Positions 1-7,760 of a stretch of 64,000 nucleotides of DNA are shown here, piece by piece. Made by a program: the position numbers and the translations under genes. Position 1 is the first letter of the stretch. Every line of letters starts with the position of its first letter. The notes below the pieces were generated by a model. The model was not told the origin of the DNA. It worked only from the letters and a program-made list of their open reading frames with translations, and did no database searches. The DNA is from Novosphingobium sp. FKTRR1 (GTDB lineage: Bacteria; Pseudomonadota; Alphaproteobacteria; Sphingomonadales; Sphingomonadaceae): contig NZ_JAIZDA010000003.1 of NCBI RefSeq assembly GCF_020404405.1, positions 62,001-126,000 of the forward strand, given 5' to 3'.

Positions 1-392
1 CCAACGCACCCTTCTTCAATGCCATCGATCATGTGAATGCGCAGGCAGAGGCGGCCGACGGCTTCGTCTGGCGGTTGGTGGGCGAGGGCAACAACGCCAC
101 CGATATCGAGATCGTGCAGGGAGATCCCGATCTGATCGTCAACATGTCGGTATGGCGCGACGTCGAATCGCTTGAAGCCTTTGCCTATCGCCATGCCGAT
201 CACCGCGCGGTACTCGCACGGCGCAAAGAGTGGTTTCAGGACATAACCCCCTCTTTGGTGCTGTGGCCGGTGCCCGAAGGGCATGAACCGACAGTGGCGG
301 AAGGCATGGCCAAACTTGCCGAACTCGCCGCCAATGGCCCCGGCAAGGCCGTGTTCACGTTTCGCTGGTACAGGGAAAACCGGTCGGGCTGA
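1..392 (+). CDS. DUF3291 family protein (5' partial)
   Basis: The reading frame is open from base 3, so the true start lies outside the window; the GTG at 33 is internal. The visible part is about 130 residues and matches the DUF3291 pattern: an N-terminal F-F-x-A-I-D-x-V-N segment, then a G-F-V-W-R motif, then a W-x-D-x-E-S-L-E-A-F segment. Members are small dimeric alpha/beta-barrel-like proteins related to antibiotic biosynthesis monooxygenases, with no assigned reaction. It ends about 50 bp before the toxin-antitoxin pair and shares no obvious operon with it. The family call is good; the function is unknown. Confidence 0.75.
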   Translation, partial: NAPFFNAIDHVNAQAEAADGFVWRLVGEGNNATDIEIVQGDPDLIVNMSVWRDVESLEAFAYRHADHRAVLARRKEWFQDITPSLVLWPVPEGHEPTVAEGMAKLAELAANGPGKAVFTFRWYRENRSG

Positions 393-410
393 TGGGGCGC
401 GGCCCTTGAC

Positions 411-441
411 ATGATATCATGATATGATATCAGAATATCAT
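411..441. promoter_or_regulatory. Palindromic operator of the toxin-antitoxin operon
   Basis: Directly before the antitoxin start lie a perfect 10-bp palindrome ATGATATCAT (411-420) and an inverted repeat ATGATAT-CAGA-ATATCAT (424-441). A TTGACA hexamer at 406-411 could be the -35 element. Ribbon-helix-helix antitoxins normally repress their own operon by binding such repeated AT-rich boxes, so this is the likely autoregulatory operator. The -10 is not clear because the region is AT-repetitive. Confidence 0.6.
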
Positions 442-442
442 C

Positions 443-697
443 ATGACCAGAATTCTTGCCGATCTGCCCGATGATGACATCAAATGGCTCGATACCCGCG
501 CTGCCGAGCAGGGGCGATCACGAGCGTCTGTGCTGCGTGATGCGGTGGCGGCTTACAAGGCGCAAGCGGTGTCATCGGGAAACAAGGACTGGATCCTGCG
601 CGGGGCCGGGTACTGGAAAGATCGTGCCGACATTGGCGACGGGGTGGAATACCAGCAGGGCATCCGCGAGGATCGTCGCCCCTACGAAGATATCTGA
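443..697 (+). CDS. Ribbon-helix-helix antitoxin (CopG/VapB-like)
   Basis: An 84-residue protein. Residues 1-45 fit a ribbon-helix-helix fold: a beta-strand start (MTRILADLPDD), then two helices with R-S-R-A-S-V-L-R-D-A-V. The C-terminal half, rich in charged and aromatic residues, would wrap the toxin. It is immediately followed by a PIN-domain toxin gene, with 3 bp between stop and start, which is the classic vapBC layout. Its role would be to neutralise the toxin and repress the operon through the AT-rich palindromes just upstream. The ATG at 443 is the only sensible start, although no strong ribosome binding site is visible. Confidence 0.75.
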   Translation: MTRILADLPDDDIKWLDTRAAEQGRSRASVLRDAVAAYKAQAVSSGNKDWILRGAGYWKDRADIGDGVEYQQGIREDRRPYEDI

Positions 698-700
698 GCC

Positions 701-1066
701 GTGTCCGACCCGTTCTTTGACACCAACATCCTGATCGATTGGTTGAAGGATCGTCCGCAAGCGACGGCGGAACTGTCGCGCTATAACGGGCATCGGGTCA
801 GCCGTATCGCCTGGGCAGAAGTGCTTGCAGGAGAGCCGCTTGAAACGCGTGACCGGGTCCGTGATCTGATAGCGCCGTTCGAGGTAGTCGAGATAGATGG
901 CCGCATCGCGGCAACCGCCGCAGACATCCGTCATCGCACCCGAATGAAGCTGCTCGATGCGTTGATTCTGGCGACCGCGCAAGTCAATGGCGCCATACTG
1001 GTAACCCGCAATACCCGCGATTATCCGGTGAACATGCCGGGCATACGCGTACCCTATACCCTGTGA
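701..1066 (+). CDS. PIN-domain toxin, VapC-like ribonuclease
   Basis: A 121-residue protein with a GTG start 3 bp after the antitoxin stop. It carries the acidic PIN-domain set: Asp in FFDTN near residue 7, Glu in the W-A-E-V-L-A-G segment near residue 40, and Asp in L-L-D-A-L-I near residue 86, followed by T-R-N-T-R-D. VapC toxins are Mg2+-dependent ribonucleases, usually cutting tRNA or rRNA. The length is slightly short but complete for the family. It sits only 35 bp before glmS, so read-through into glmS is possible. Confidence 0.8.
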   Translation: MSDPFFDTNILIDWLKDRPQATAELSRYNGHRVSRIAWAEVLAGEPLETRDRVRDLIAPFEVVEIDGRIAATAADIRHRTRMKLLDALILATAQVNGAILVTRNTRDYPVNMPGIRVPYTL

Positions 1067-1101
1067 ACCCCAACTCCCTCTGACCAAAGGCACCCTCTCC
1101 C

Positions 1102-2925
1102 ATGTGCGGAATCATCGGTATTGTCGGCAAGGAATCCGTGGCGGAGCGGCTGGTCGATGGCCTGCGGCGGATGGAATATCGCGGCTATGACAGCGCCGGG
1201 GTGTGCACGGTGGAAGGCGGCGAACTCGTGCGCCGTCGTGCCGAGGGCAAGCTCAACAACCTGGTCATCGAACTGGCGCGCAATCCCGCGCCGGGCAACG
1301 TCGGCATCGCGCATACCCGCTGGGCCACGCATGGCGCTCCGACGACCAACAACGCGCACCCGCACGCCACCGAGCAGGTCGCGCTGGTCCATAACGGCAT
1401 CATCGAGAACTTCCGCCCCTTGCGCGAAGCGCTGACCAGGCGCGGCCGCGTGTTCGAAAGCGAGACCGACACCGAAGTCGTCGCCCATCTGGTATCCGAA
1501 TATATAGAAAATGGCGAAAGCCCTGAAAATGCGGTGAAAGCCGTGTTGCCGCAACTGCGCGGTGCCTTTGCGCTGGCCATCGCGTTTCGCGAACACCCCG
1601 AATTGCTGATCGGCGCGCGACTGGGTTCGCCACTGGTTGTCGGTTATGGCGATGGTGAGACGTTCCTTGGCTCCGACGCGCTGGCACTGGCGCCGCTGAC
1701 CCAGCGCGTGACTTATCTGGAAGAAGGCGACTGGGTGATCATCACCCGCGATGGCGCGCAGATATTCGACGTGGCCAACAATCCGGTCAAGCGGCCCATC
1801 GTGGCTTCGGGCGCGACGGCGGCGGCGATCGAGAAGGGCAATTACCGCCACTTCATGCTCAAGGAAATCTACGAGCAGCCGATCGTGGTGGCACAGACGC
1901 TGCGTTCGTACTTGCGCCGCTATGAACAGGTCGTCTCGTTGCCGCAGATCGATTTCGATCTTGCCAGCATCACGCGCGTGACCATCGTGGCTTGTGGTAC
2001 CAGCTACTATGCCGGGATGGTGGCGAAGTACTGGTTCGAACGTTTTGCCCGCCTGCCGGTGGACATCGATGTGGCCAGCGAGTTCCGTTATCGCGATCCG
2101 GTGCTGGAAAAGGGCGGCCTAGCGCTGTTCATCTCGCAAAGCGGCGAAACCGCCGACACGCTGGCCGCGCTGCGCCACTGCAAGGCCGCTGGACAGACCA
2201 TCGCTGTCGTCGTCAACGTGCCGACCAGCACGATGGCGCGCGAGGCCGACTTGCTCTTGCCGACCCACGCCGGGCCGGAAATCGGCGTCGCCTCGACCAA
2301 GGCGTTCACCTGCCAGCTTGCCGTGCTGGCGGCACTCGCCGCGCATCTGGCCGACAAGCGCGGGCTGCTGACCCGCGCCGAAGAAGCCGAGATCGTCGAC
2401 CATCTGGTCGAGGCACCCGCCGCGCTCAACGCCGCGCTGGCGCATGACGACGAGATTGCCGCCATCGCTCCGCTGATCGCGCCGGCGCGCGACGTGCTGT
2501 ATCTCGGGCGCGGGCCGGACTATCCGCTCGCACTGGAAGGCGCGCTGAAACTCAAGGAAATCAGCTATATCCATGCCGAGGGCTATGCCAGCGGCGAGAT
2601 GAAGCACGGCCCCATCGCGCTGATCGATGAATCCGTACCGGTGATCGTGCTGGCACCGCGCGGGCCGCTGTTCGAAAAGACCGTGTCGAACATGCAGGAA
2701 GTGCGCGCACGCGGCGGCAAGGTCGTGCTGATTTCCGACGCCGAGGGCATTGCCGAAGCGGGGGAGGGGTGCCTCGCCACGATCGAAATGCCCAAGGTTC
2801 ACCCGCTGATTGCGCCGCTGGTCTATGCCGTTCCGGTGCAGTTGCTCGCCTATCACGTCGCGGTTGCCAAGGGCACCGACGTCGATCAGCCGCGCAACCT
2901 TGCCAAATCGGTGACGGTCGAATGA
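1102..2925 (+). CDS. glmS: Glutamine--fructose-6-phosphate aminotransferase (isomerizing)
   Basis: A 607-residue cytoplasmic enzyme making glucosamine-6-phosphate from fructose-6-phosphate and glutamine, the first step to UDP-GlcNAc for peptidoglycan and lipopolysaccharide. The protein begins MCGIIGIVG, with Cys2 as the N-terminal nucleophile of the class II glutamine amidotransferase domain (about residues 1-240). Two SIS sugar-isomerase domains follow, with S-Q-S-G-E-T-A-D and a C-terminal K-S-V-T-V-E tail. Length is typical. The upstream gap is only 35 bp and the stop overlaps the next start by 4 bp (ATGA), so it is probably co-transcribed with the acetyltransferase gene. glmU is not nearby. 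Confidence 0.96.
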   Translation: MCGIIGIVGKESVAERLVDGLRRMEYRGYDSAGVCTVEGGELVRRRAEGKLNNLVIELARNPAPGNVGIAHTRWATHGAPTTNNAHPHATEQVALVHNGIIENFRPLREALTRRGRVFESETDTEVVAHLVSEYIENGESPENAVKAVLPQLRGAFALAIAFREHPELLIGARLGSPLVVGYGDGETFLGSDALALAPLTQRVTYLEEGDWVIITRDGAQIFDVANNPVKRPIVASGATAAAIEKGNYRHFMLKEIYEQPIVVAQTLRSYLRRYEQVVSLPQIDFDLASITRVTIVACGTSYYAGMVAKYWFERFARLPVDIDVASEFRYRDPVLEKGGLALFISQSGETADTLAALRHCKAAGQTIAVVVNVPTSTMAREADLLLPTHAGPEIGVASTKAFTCQLAVLAALAAHLADKRGLLTRAEEAEIVDHLVEAPAALNAALAHDDEIAAIAPLIAPARDVLYLGRGPDYPLALEGALKLKEISYIHAEGYASGEMKHGPIALIDESVPVIVLAPRGPLFEKTVSNMQEVRARGGKVVLISDAEGIAEAGEGCLATIEMPKVHPLIAPLVYAVPVQLLAYHVAVAKGTDVDQPRNLAKSVTVE

Positions 2926-3413
2926 GCGTGGCACCCGCCATCAATCTGGTCGGCATGCTGGCGCTCAACCAGGCGCATGTCTTGGAAACGTCCTCGCTCG
3001 ATTACGCCGCGCTGGAAAACCTGATCGAGCAGGCGTTCCACGTTGGCACTTGCGATTCAGGCGGCATGGATGCGTTCCTGATCGCGGTCGATCAGGACGC
3101 CGATTACGATAGCCCCAATTTTCTGTGGTTTCGTCAGCGCTTTACCCGTTTCGTTTATATCGATCGGGTGATCGTGGCGGAAAGCCAGCGCCAGCGCGGC
3201 TGGGGACGCCGGTTCTACGCCGACTTGTTTGCGGCCGCCGAAGCGGCAGGACACGATGTGGTGTGCTGTGAAGTCAATCAGGTGCCGCCAAACCCCGGCT
3301 CGGACGCGTTTCACCGCGCACTGGGCTTCGAACCCGTCGGTACGGCGACATTGGCTGGCGGGGTCAAGACGGTCAGCTATCTGGTGCGCAAACTGGCCCA
3401 GTCGGACGTCTGA
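2922..3413 (+). CDS. GNAT family N-acetyltransferase
   Basis: A 163-residue protein starting at the ATG that overlaps the glmS stop by 4 bp; upstream in-frame codons lie inside glmS. It shows the GNAT acetyl-CoA motif A, Q-R-Q-R-G-W-G-R-R, after a beta strand (Y-I-D-R-V-I-V-A), and a late F-H-R-A-L-G-F-E-P-V-G segment typical of motif B. The acceptor is unknown. Translational coupling to glmS invites the idea of a glucosamine-related or protein acetylation role, but the coupling alone does not show it. Confidence 0.8.
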   Translation: MSVAPAINLVGMLALNQAHVLETSSLDYAALENLIEQAFHVGTCDSGGMDAFLIAVDQDADYDSPNFLWFRQRFTRFVYIDRVIVAESQRQRGWGRRFYADLFAAAEAAGHDVVCCEVNQVPPNPGSDAFHRALGFEPVGTATLAGGVKTVSYLVRKLAQSDV

Positions 3414-3468
3414 TCTTACCCCACGACGGATTGGGACGTTCGGTCCCGCACCGTCTGCCCGCGTGTTC

Positions 3469-4689
3469 TCAAACGTCCCACACCAGCGGCAGGCTGGTGC
3501 ATGCCCCGACATTGCCGCCGCGCATCGTTACCGGACGGGCGGGATCGAGCCGGACTTCGGGCATGTTTGCCAGCCATTCGCGCAGGAACGCGATGACTTC
3601 CAGCCGGGCCAGCCCCGCGCCGACGCAACGGTGTGCGCCTGCGCCCAGTGTCGTATGGCGGATCGGGGTCAGACCGCGCGCGAAGTCGACGGTCAGCGGG
3701 TCGGAAAAGCTGGCCGGATCAAGGTTGTGCAACACGCTCGGCAGGTAAACGATGTCGTCGGTACGGATGGTCACGCCATCGACCGCGATGTCCTCCACCG
3801 CATTGCGGCTGACGCTGACGGTGGGATAGCGGCGCATCAGTTCGTCCGCCGCCGCCGGGATCAGTTCAGGCTGGGCACGCAGGAGCGCCTGATCGTGCGG
3901 ATTGCGCGCCAGGTGCAGCGCGACCATGCCGACCATCGCCACCACCGTGTCGAGCCCGCCGAACAGCAGGTTGCGACACATCCGCCGTGCTTCATCGAGC
4001 GTCCACGGTCGGTCGCCCACCGGCTCGGCCAGAATGCGGCTGAACAAGTCGGTCCCCGGATTGGCCAGCCGGGCCTCGACATAGGGCGCAAGATAGGCGT
4101 CCGCTGCATCGCGCAGTTGTTCGACGGTCATCGACCCGTCGGGGCGGGTCAATTGTGCGCCCAGCGGACGCAGCTTGGCGCGGTCCTCCACCGGTACGTC
4201 GATCAGCGTCAGGAAGATGTGCAGCGGCAGGATCTCGGCAAAATCCTGCATGAACTCGCACGATCCGCGCGGCCGCAAGGCAGCGGTCAGGTCGCGCGCC
4301 ACAGCGGTGATCAGCGGGTCGAGCGCGATGATGTGTCGCGCGCCGAAGCCCTTCATGATGGCGTTGCGCGTGGCGTGGTGTTCGCGCCCATCCTGTTGCA
4401 GCGGGATGAAATCCATCACTTCGCCAAGGCCGGGTGTCACCGCCAGAACCTTGTTCGAAAGACGCGCGCTGTCGGCCCACAGCGAGCGGATCAATTCGCC
4501 CGAGGTAGCGATCCAGTGGCCGTGGTTGGCGGTGGTCCACACCAGCGCCGGTCGGCCCGTGTCGGCCCCGCCGCGCAAGGCCTCCCAGGCGGCGAAATAA
4601 TCGTTTTCGACGCCGGGCAGGGCAAAGATGTCGAAATCGACGACCCGGTCAGCCGGAACATGATCCGGAATGTGAAGAACGCTGGCCAT
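3469..4689 (-). CDS. Cytochrome P450, CYP101 (P450cam-like) family
   Basis: A 406-residue soluble bacterial P450. The heme-ligand motif is L-G-A-G-A-H-R-C-V-G with Cys355; the usual first Phe is Leu. The I-helix has G-G-L-D-T with the acid-alcohol pair Asp247-Thr248, and the K-helix E-x-x-R is Glu283/Arg286. Long stretches parallel P450cam, such as GHWIAT, DFIP, RPDGSMT and LPLVWD. P450cam Tyr96, which binds the camphor keto group, aligns with Met92 here, so camphor is unlikely to be the substrate. No putidaredoxin-like ferredoxin or reductase lies beside it. It is the last gene of a minus-strand operon behind the VOC gene. A substrate of terpenoid or alicyclic type is inferred from the family. 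Confidence 0.9.
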   Translation of the reverse strand: MASVLHIPDHVPADRVVDFDIFALPGVENDYFAAWEALRGGADTGRPALVWTTANHGHWIATSGELIRSLWADSARLSNKVLAVTPGLGEVMDFIPLQQDGREHHATRNAIMKGFGARHIIALDPLITAVARDLTAALRPRGSCEFMQDFAEILPLHIFLTLIDVPVEDRAKLRPLGAQLTRPDGSMTVEQLRDAADAYLAPYVEARLANPGTDLFSRILAEPVGDRPWTLDEARRMCRNLLFGGLDTVVAMVGMVALHLARNPHDQALLRAQPELIPAAADELMRRYPTVSVSRNAVEDIAVDGVTIRTDDIVYLPSVLHNLDPASFSDPLTVDFARGLTPIRHTTLGAGAHRCVGAGLARLEVIAFLREWLANMPEVRLDPARPVTMRGGNVGACTSLPLVWDV

Positions 4690-4722
4690 GTTTCTGTTTT
4701 TCCTCTCCCGCGCTGCTGGTGT

Positions 4723-5256
4723 TCAGCCCAGCTTGCGCAACGGCTCGGTGCCGTCCCAGTCTTTCGCGGCGTCCTTGATCATCTGGAAGATCGCATCGGC
4801 GCCGGTCATGTTCTGCAGCAGTTCGATCACCCCGCCCGGACCAGCGCCGGCGTCGACATAGATCACCGCGCCATCGGCCCCGACGGTGCCTTCGACCAGA
4901 ATCTCTGCGCCGACAGCGGCCACCGCGGCCCGTGCTTCGGCGATGGAATCGACGAAGATGCAGACATGGTGCAACTGGTCGGTGACCGCGTATTCGCCGG
5001 TATAGATCGACGGTTCACGGTTTTCCGGGCGGATCAGTTCGATCTGCACGTCGCCCCAATAGGCGATGGCGATGCTGAAGATCGCGCCGGTGGGCACGCC
5101 CTTGTACCTGGCATCGCCCAGTGCGACGTTCTCCATCAGGTAGAACGGGCCGACACCCATCGTTTGCGTCCAGTACGTCACCGCCGCGTCGAAATCCTGC
5201 GGCAGAAAGGCGAGCTGGCCGATGGGGCCAAGGTCTTTGATCGCTTTGACGGTCAC
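4723..5256 (-). CDS. VOC (glyoxalase/dioxygenase superfamily) protein
   Basis: A 177-residue protein with two beta-alpha-beta-beta-beta modules of the vicinal oxygen chelate fold. Visible segments are the opening I-G-Q-L-A-F-L-P-Q-D-F-D-A-A, the W-G-D-V-Q-I-E-L-I strand, L-H-H-V-C-I-F-V-D in the second module, and G-V-I-E-L-L-Q. The start is GTG, overlapping the E2 stop by 4 bp (GTGA), so it is translationally coupled to the 2-oxoacid dehydrogenase. Members include epimerases, lyases and ring-cleaving dioxygenases; the metal ligands are not conserved clearly enough to choose. A second and a third VOC gene lie at 34.5 and 42.9 kb. Confidence 0.75.
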   Translation of the reverse strand: MTVKAIKDLGPIGQLAFLPQDFDAAVTYWTQTMGVGPFYLMENVALGDARYKGVPTGAIFSIAIAYWGDVQIELIRPENREPSIYTGEYAVTDQLHHVCIFVDSIAEARAAVAAVGAEILVEGTVGADGAVIYVDAGAGPGGVIELLQNMTGADAIFQMIKDAAKDWDGTEPLRKLG

Positions 5257-6719
5257 TGGAACAGTCCTTCGGGCGCTTCGATCAGGCCCTTCAAGGTTTG
5301 CAGGAAGGTGGCGCCCGCCGCGCCGTCGATGGCGCGGTGGTCGACCGACAGGGTCAGTCCGATGCGGCTTTCGAAGGCGATGTCGCCATTATCACGTTCC
5401 ACCGCGACCTTGTTCACCCCGCCGACGGCAAGGATCGCGCCTTGTGGCGGGTTGATGATCGCGTCGAACTGCTCGATCCCGAACATGCCGAGGTTCGAGA
5501 CGCTGAAGGTGCCGCCATCCATGTCGTCGTAGCTCAGTTTGCCGGCCTGTGCCTTGTCGATCAGCGCGCGGGTGGTGCTGGCGATCTGGGCGATATGCAG
5601 GCGGTCGGCCTGCCGCACGATCGGCGTGACCAGTCCCTTGGGGCTGGCGACGGCGATGGCCACGTCAGCGTGGGGGAAGCTATGCACCGCATCGCCATGG
5701 ACCTGCACATTGACATCAGGATGCCGCACCAGTGCCAGCGCCACCGCCTTGACCAGATAGTCGTTGATCGAGGCCCCCTTGCCGCCAATAACTCCCCCAA
5801 GCACGATATTGGCGGTCTTGCGCAGCGCGATCAGTTCATCGACCCGTGCCGAGACGCGCAAGTAGAAGTGCGGGATGGTCTGCTTGGCCTCGGTCAGGCG
5901 GCGGGCCACGACCTTGCGCACTTTGTCGAAGGGCTGGACTACCGGATCGTTGGCTACTGGAACGAAGGGAGCGCCGAACACCACCGTACCCGCCTGGGCT
6001 GCGGGAGCGGGGACCAGCGCCAGCACGTCCTTCTTCGAAATGCGCCCGCGCGGTCCGGTGCCGGTCAAGCCGGTCAGGTCGATATCATGCAGCGCGGCCA
6101 GTCGCCGGGCCAGAGGCGAGGCGAAGATTGCCGCGATCTCGGCGGGCAGGGGCGCTGCACCCTTGTAGCTGGCAGCGCGGTCGGGCTGGAGCGCCTGAAA
6201 CACATCCTGATAGGTGATGCGACCGCCGCGTCCCGAGCCCGAGATCGGCTCGATATCGATGCCTTCGGCTTCGGCCAGCTTCAGCGCTTCGGGGCTGATC
6301 GGGCGGTTGGTGACGATCTTCTTCGGTGCGCGAGCAGGCGTTGCCGGTGCGGCCGGGGCGGCAGCCACTGGCGCAGCGGCAGGGGCTGGCGCCGAACCCG
6401 CCTTGGCCGCTACCGACGTTTCAGCCGGTTTGAACGCGGCGATGAAGGCATCGATTTCGGCATCGGTGGCGGCCGCTTCGGCAAATACCGCCAGCAGCGC
6501 ACCCACCGGATGCGCATCCTCGCCAGCGGGTACGAGCAGCCGCTTGAGCACGGCATCGTATTCCGCTTCGACCTCGTTGGTGATCTTGGCGGTTTCGATC
6601 AGGCACAGCGTTTGCCCACGAGTGAAGGCATCGCCTTCCTTGACCATCCATTCGGCGATGGTGCCCTCGGTCATTTCGATGCCCCACTTGGGCATGCAGA
6701 ACGGGCGGATATCGGCCAT
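5253..6719 (-). CDS. 2-oxoacid dehydrogenase E2 (dihydrolipoyl acyltransferase) with two E3-binding domains
   Basis: A 488-residue E2 component that transfers the acyl group from lipoate to CoA. It has a lipoyl domain (about 1-78; lipoylated Lys45 in E-T-A-K), an Ala/Pro linker, a first peripheral-subunit-binding domain (about 140-176, G-S-G-R-G-G-R-I), a second one (about 200-235, G-T-G-P-R-G-R-I), and a catalytic acyltransferase domain with His461 and Asp465 in H-R-A-I-D-G. One binding domain is usual, so the tandem is notable. The start is the ATG 13 bp after the E1beta stop. No E3 (lipoamide dehydrogenase) gene is in the window, so it must be borrowed. The complex is of acetoin/pyruvate dehydrogenase type; its substrate is unknown. 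Confidence 0.92.
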   Translation of the reverse strand: MADIRPFCMPKWGIEMTEGTIAEWMVKEGDAFTRGQTLCLIETAKITNEVEAEYDAVLKRLLVPAGEDAHPVGALLAVFAEAAATDAEIDAFIAAFKPAETSVAAKAGSAPAPAAAPVAAAPAAPATPARAPKKIVTNRPISPEALKLAEAEGIDIEPISGSGRGGRITYQDVFQALQPDRAASYKGAAPLPAEIAAIFASPLARRLAALHDIDLTGLTGTGPRGRISKKDVLALVPAPAAQAGTVVFGAPFVPVANDPVVQPFDKVRKVVARRLTEAKQTIPHFYLRVSARVDELIALRKTANIVLGGVIGGKGASINDYLVKAVALALVRHPDVNVQVHGDAVHSFPHADVAIAVASPKGLVTPIVRQADRLHIAQIASTTRALIDKAQAGKLSYDDMDGGTFSVSNLGMFGIEQFDAIINPPQGAILAVGGVNKVAVERDNGDIAFESRIGLTLSVDHRAIDGAAGATFLQTLKGLIEAPEGLFQ

Positions 6720-6732
6720 GGCGCGCAGTTCC

Positions 6733-7746
6733 TTAGCGGTAGGACAGGACTTTGCGCACCGCCGCTTCGATCTTGTCGATCGAGGGGAGGTACGCCGTCT
6801 CCAGTTCGCGCGCGAACGGGATCGGGGTGTGCGGCGGATTGACGCCGAGCGGCGGCGCCTTGAGGCTGGCAAAGGCCTTTTCCGAAACCAGCGCGCAGAT
6901 ATCGCTGGCAAGGCTGCAACGCGGCGGCGCTTCGTCGACCACGATGAGGCGACCGGTTACTTCGACAGAATCGAGGATCGCTTCCTCGTCCAGCGGGCTC
7001 GTGGTGCGCAAGTCGATCACGTCGCAGCCGATGCCTTCGGCCGCCAACCTGTCGGCCACCGCCTCGCAGAAACCGAGCAGCAACCCGGTCGAGACGATCG
7101 TCACGTCCTGCCCTGCGCGGCTGAGGCGGGCATGGCCGAACGGGATCATGAAGTCCGGGTCGTCGGGCACTTCGCCGCTGACACCGTAGAGCGCCTTGTG
7201 CTCAAGGAAGATAACCGGGTCATCGTCGCGGATGGCGGTGCGCAAAAGGCCCTTAACGTCGGCGGGCGTCGTCGGCATCACCACCTTGAGGCCGGGCATG
7301 CCGGTCAGGATCTGGTGGACCGCCTGGCTATGCTGGGCCGCCGCATTGTAGCCCGCGCCATAGGCCATGCGGATCACTGCCGGGCAGCGGGTCTTGCCGC
7401 CGAACATGTAGCGAAACTTGGCCAGCTGGTTCCAGATCTGGTCGAGCGATACGCCGATGAAGTCGGCGAACATCAGTTCGGCCACCGGCCGCTTGCCCGA
7501 CAGCGCCAGTCCTGCCGCAGCGCCGATGATGGCGCTTTCCGAGATCGGCGTGTCGATCACCCGGTCGGCGCCGAACTTCCCGAACAGGCCGGTCGAGGTC
7601 GACCAGATCCCGCCGATGGCTTCGGGGCCACCGGGGGTGCCCATGCCGCCGACCACGTCTTCACCCAGCACGACCACATTGGGGTCGCGCGCCATTTCTT
7701 CTGCGATCGTCGAGACGACGGCGTCGCGATACATCATCTTGGCCAT
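6733..7746 (-). CDS. 2-oxoacid dehydrogenase E1 beta subunit
   Basis: A 337-residue transketolase-like subunit pairing with the E1alpha encoded just upstream. Family features include the opening M-Y-R-D-A-V, the G-E-D-V-V-G-G segment, D-T-P-I-S-E-S near residue 60, and the C-terminal transketolase domain with V-V-D-E-A. Together alpha and beta decarboxylate a 2-oxoacid or an acyloin (as in acetoin dehydrogenase) with thiamine diphosphate and pass the acyl group to E2 lipoate. Spacing is 14 bp to E1alpha and 13 bp to E2, consistent with one operon. The acetoin-dehydrogenase-like family is the best match in size and order, but the catabolic context suggests a pathway-specific substrate. Confidence 0.92.
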   Translation of the reverse strand: MAKMMYRDAVVSTIAEEMARDPNVVVLGEDVVGGMGTPGGPEAIGGIWSTSTGLFGKFGADRVIDTPISESAIIGAAAGLALSGKRPVAELMFADFIGVSLDQIWNQLAKFRYMFGGKTRCPAVIRMAYGAGYNAAAQHSQAVHQILTGMPGLKVVMPTTPADVKGLLRTAIRDDDPVIFLEHKALYGVSGEVPDDPDFMIPFGHARLSRAGQDVTIVSTGLLLGFCEAVADRLAAEGIGCDVIDLRTTSPLDEEAILDSVEVTGRLIVVDEAPPRCSLASDICALVSEKAFASLKAPPLGVNPPHTPIPFARELETAYLPSIDKIEAAVRKVLSYR

Positions 7747-7760
7747 TGTTCGCTCCCGCC

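Noticed and set aside
1067-1101. glmS ribozyme before glmS
   Set aside because: Only 35 bp separate the toxin stop from glmS, too short for the ribozyme, which is typical of Firmicutes.
3229-5532. Plus-strand open frame of 767 codons opposite the P450 and VOC genes
   Set aside because: It is antisense to genes with clear family motifs; its protein is low-complexity in Arg, Gln and His and has no domain. Long antisense frames are common in GC-rich coding DNA.
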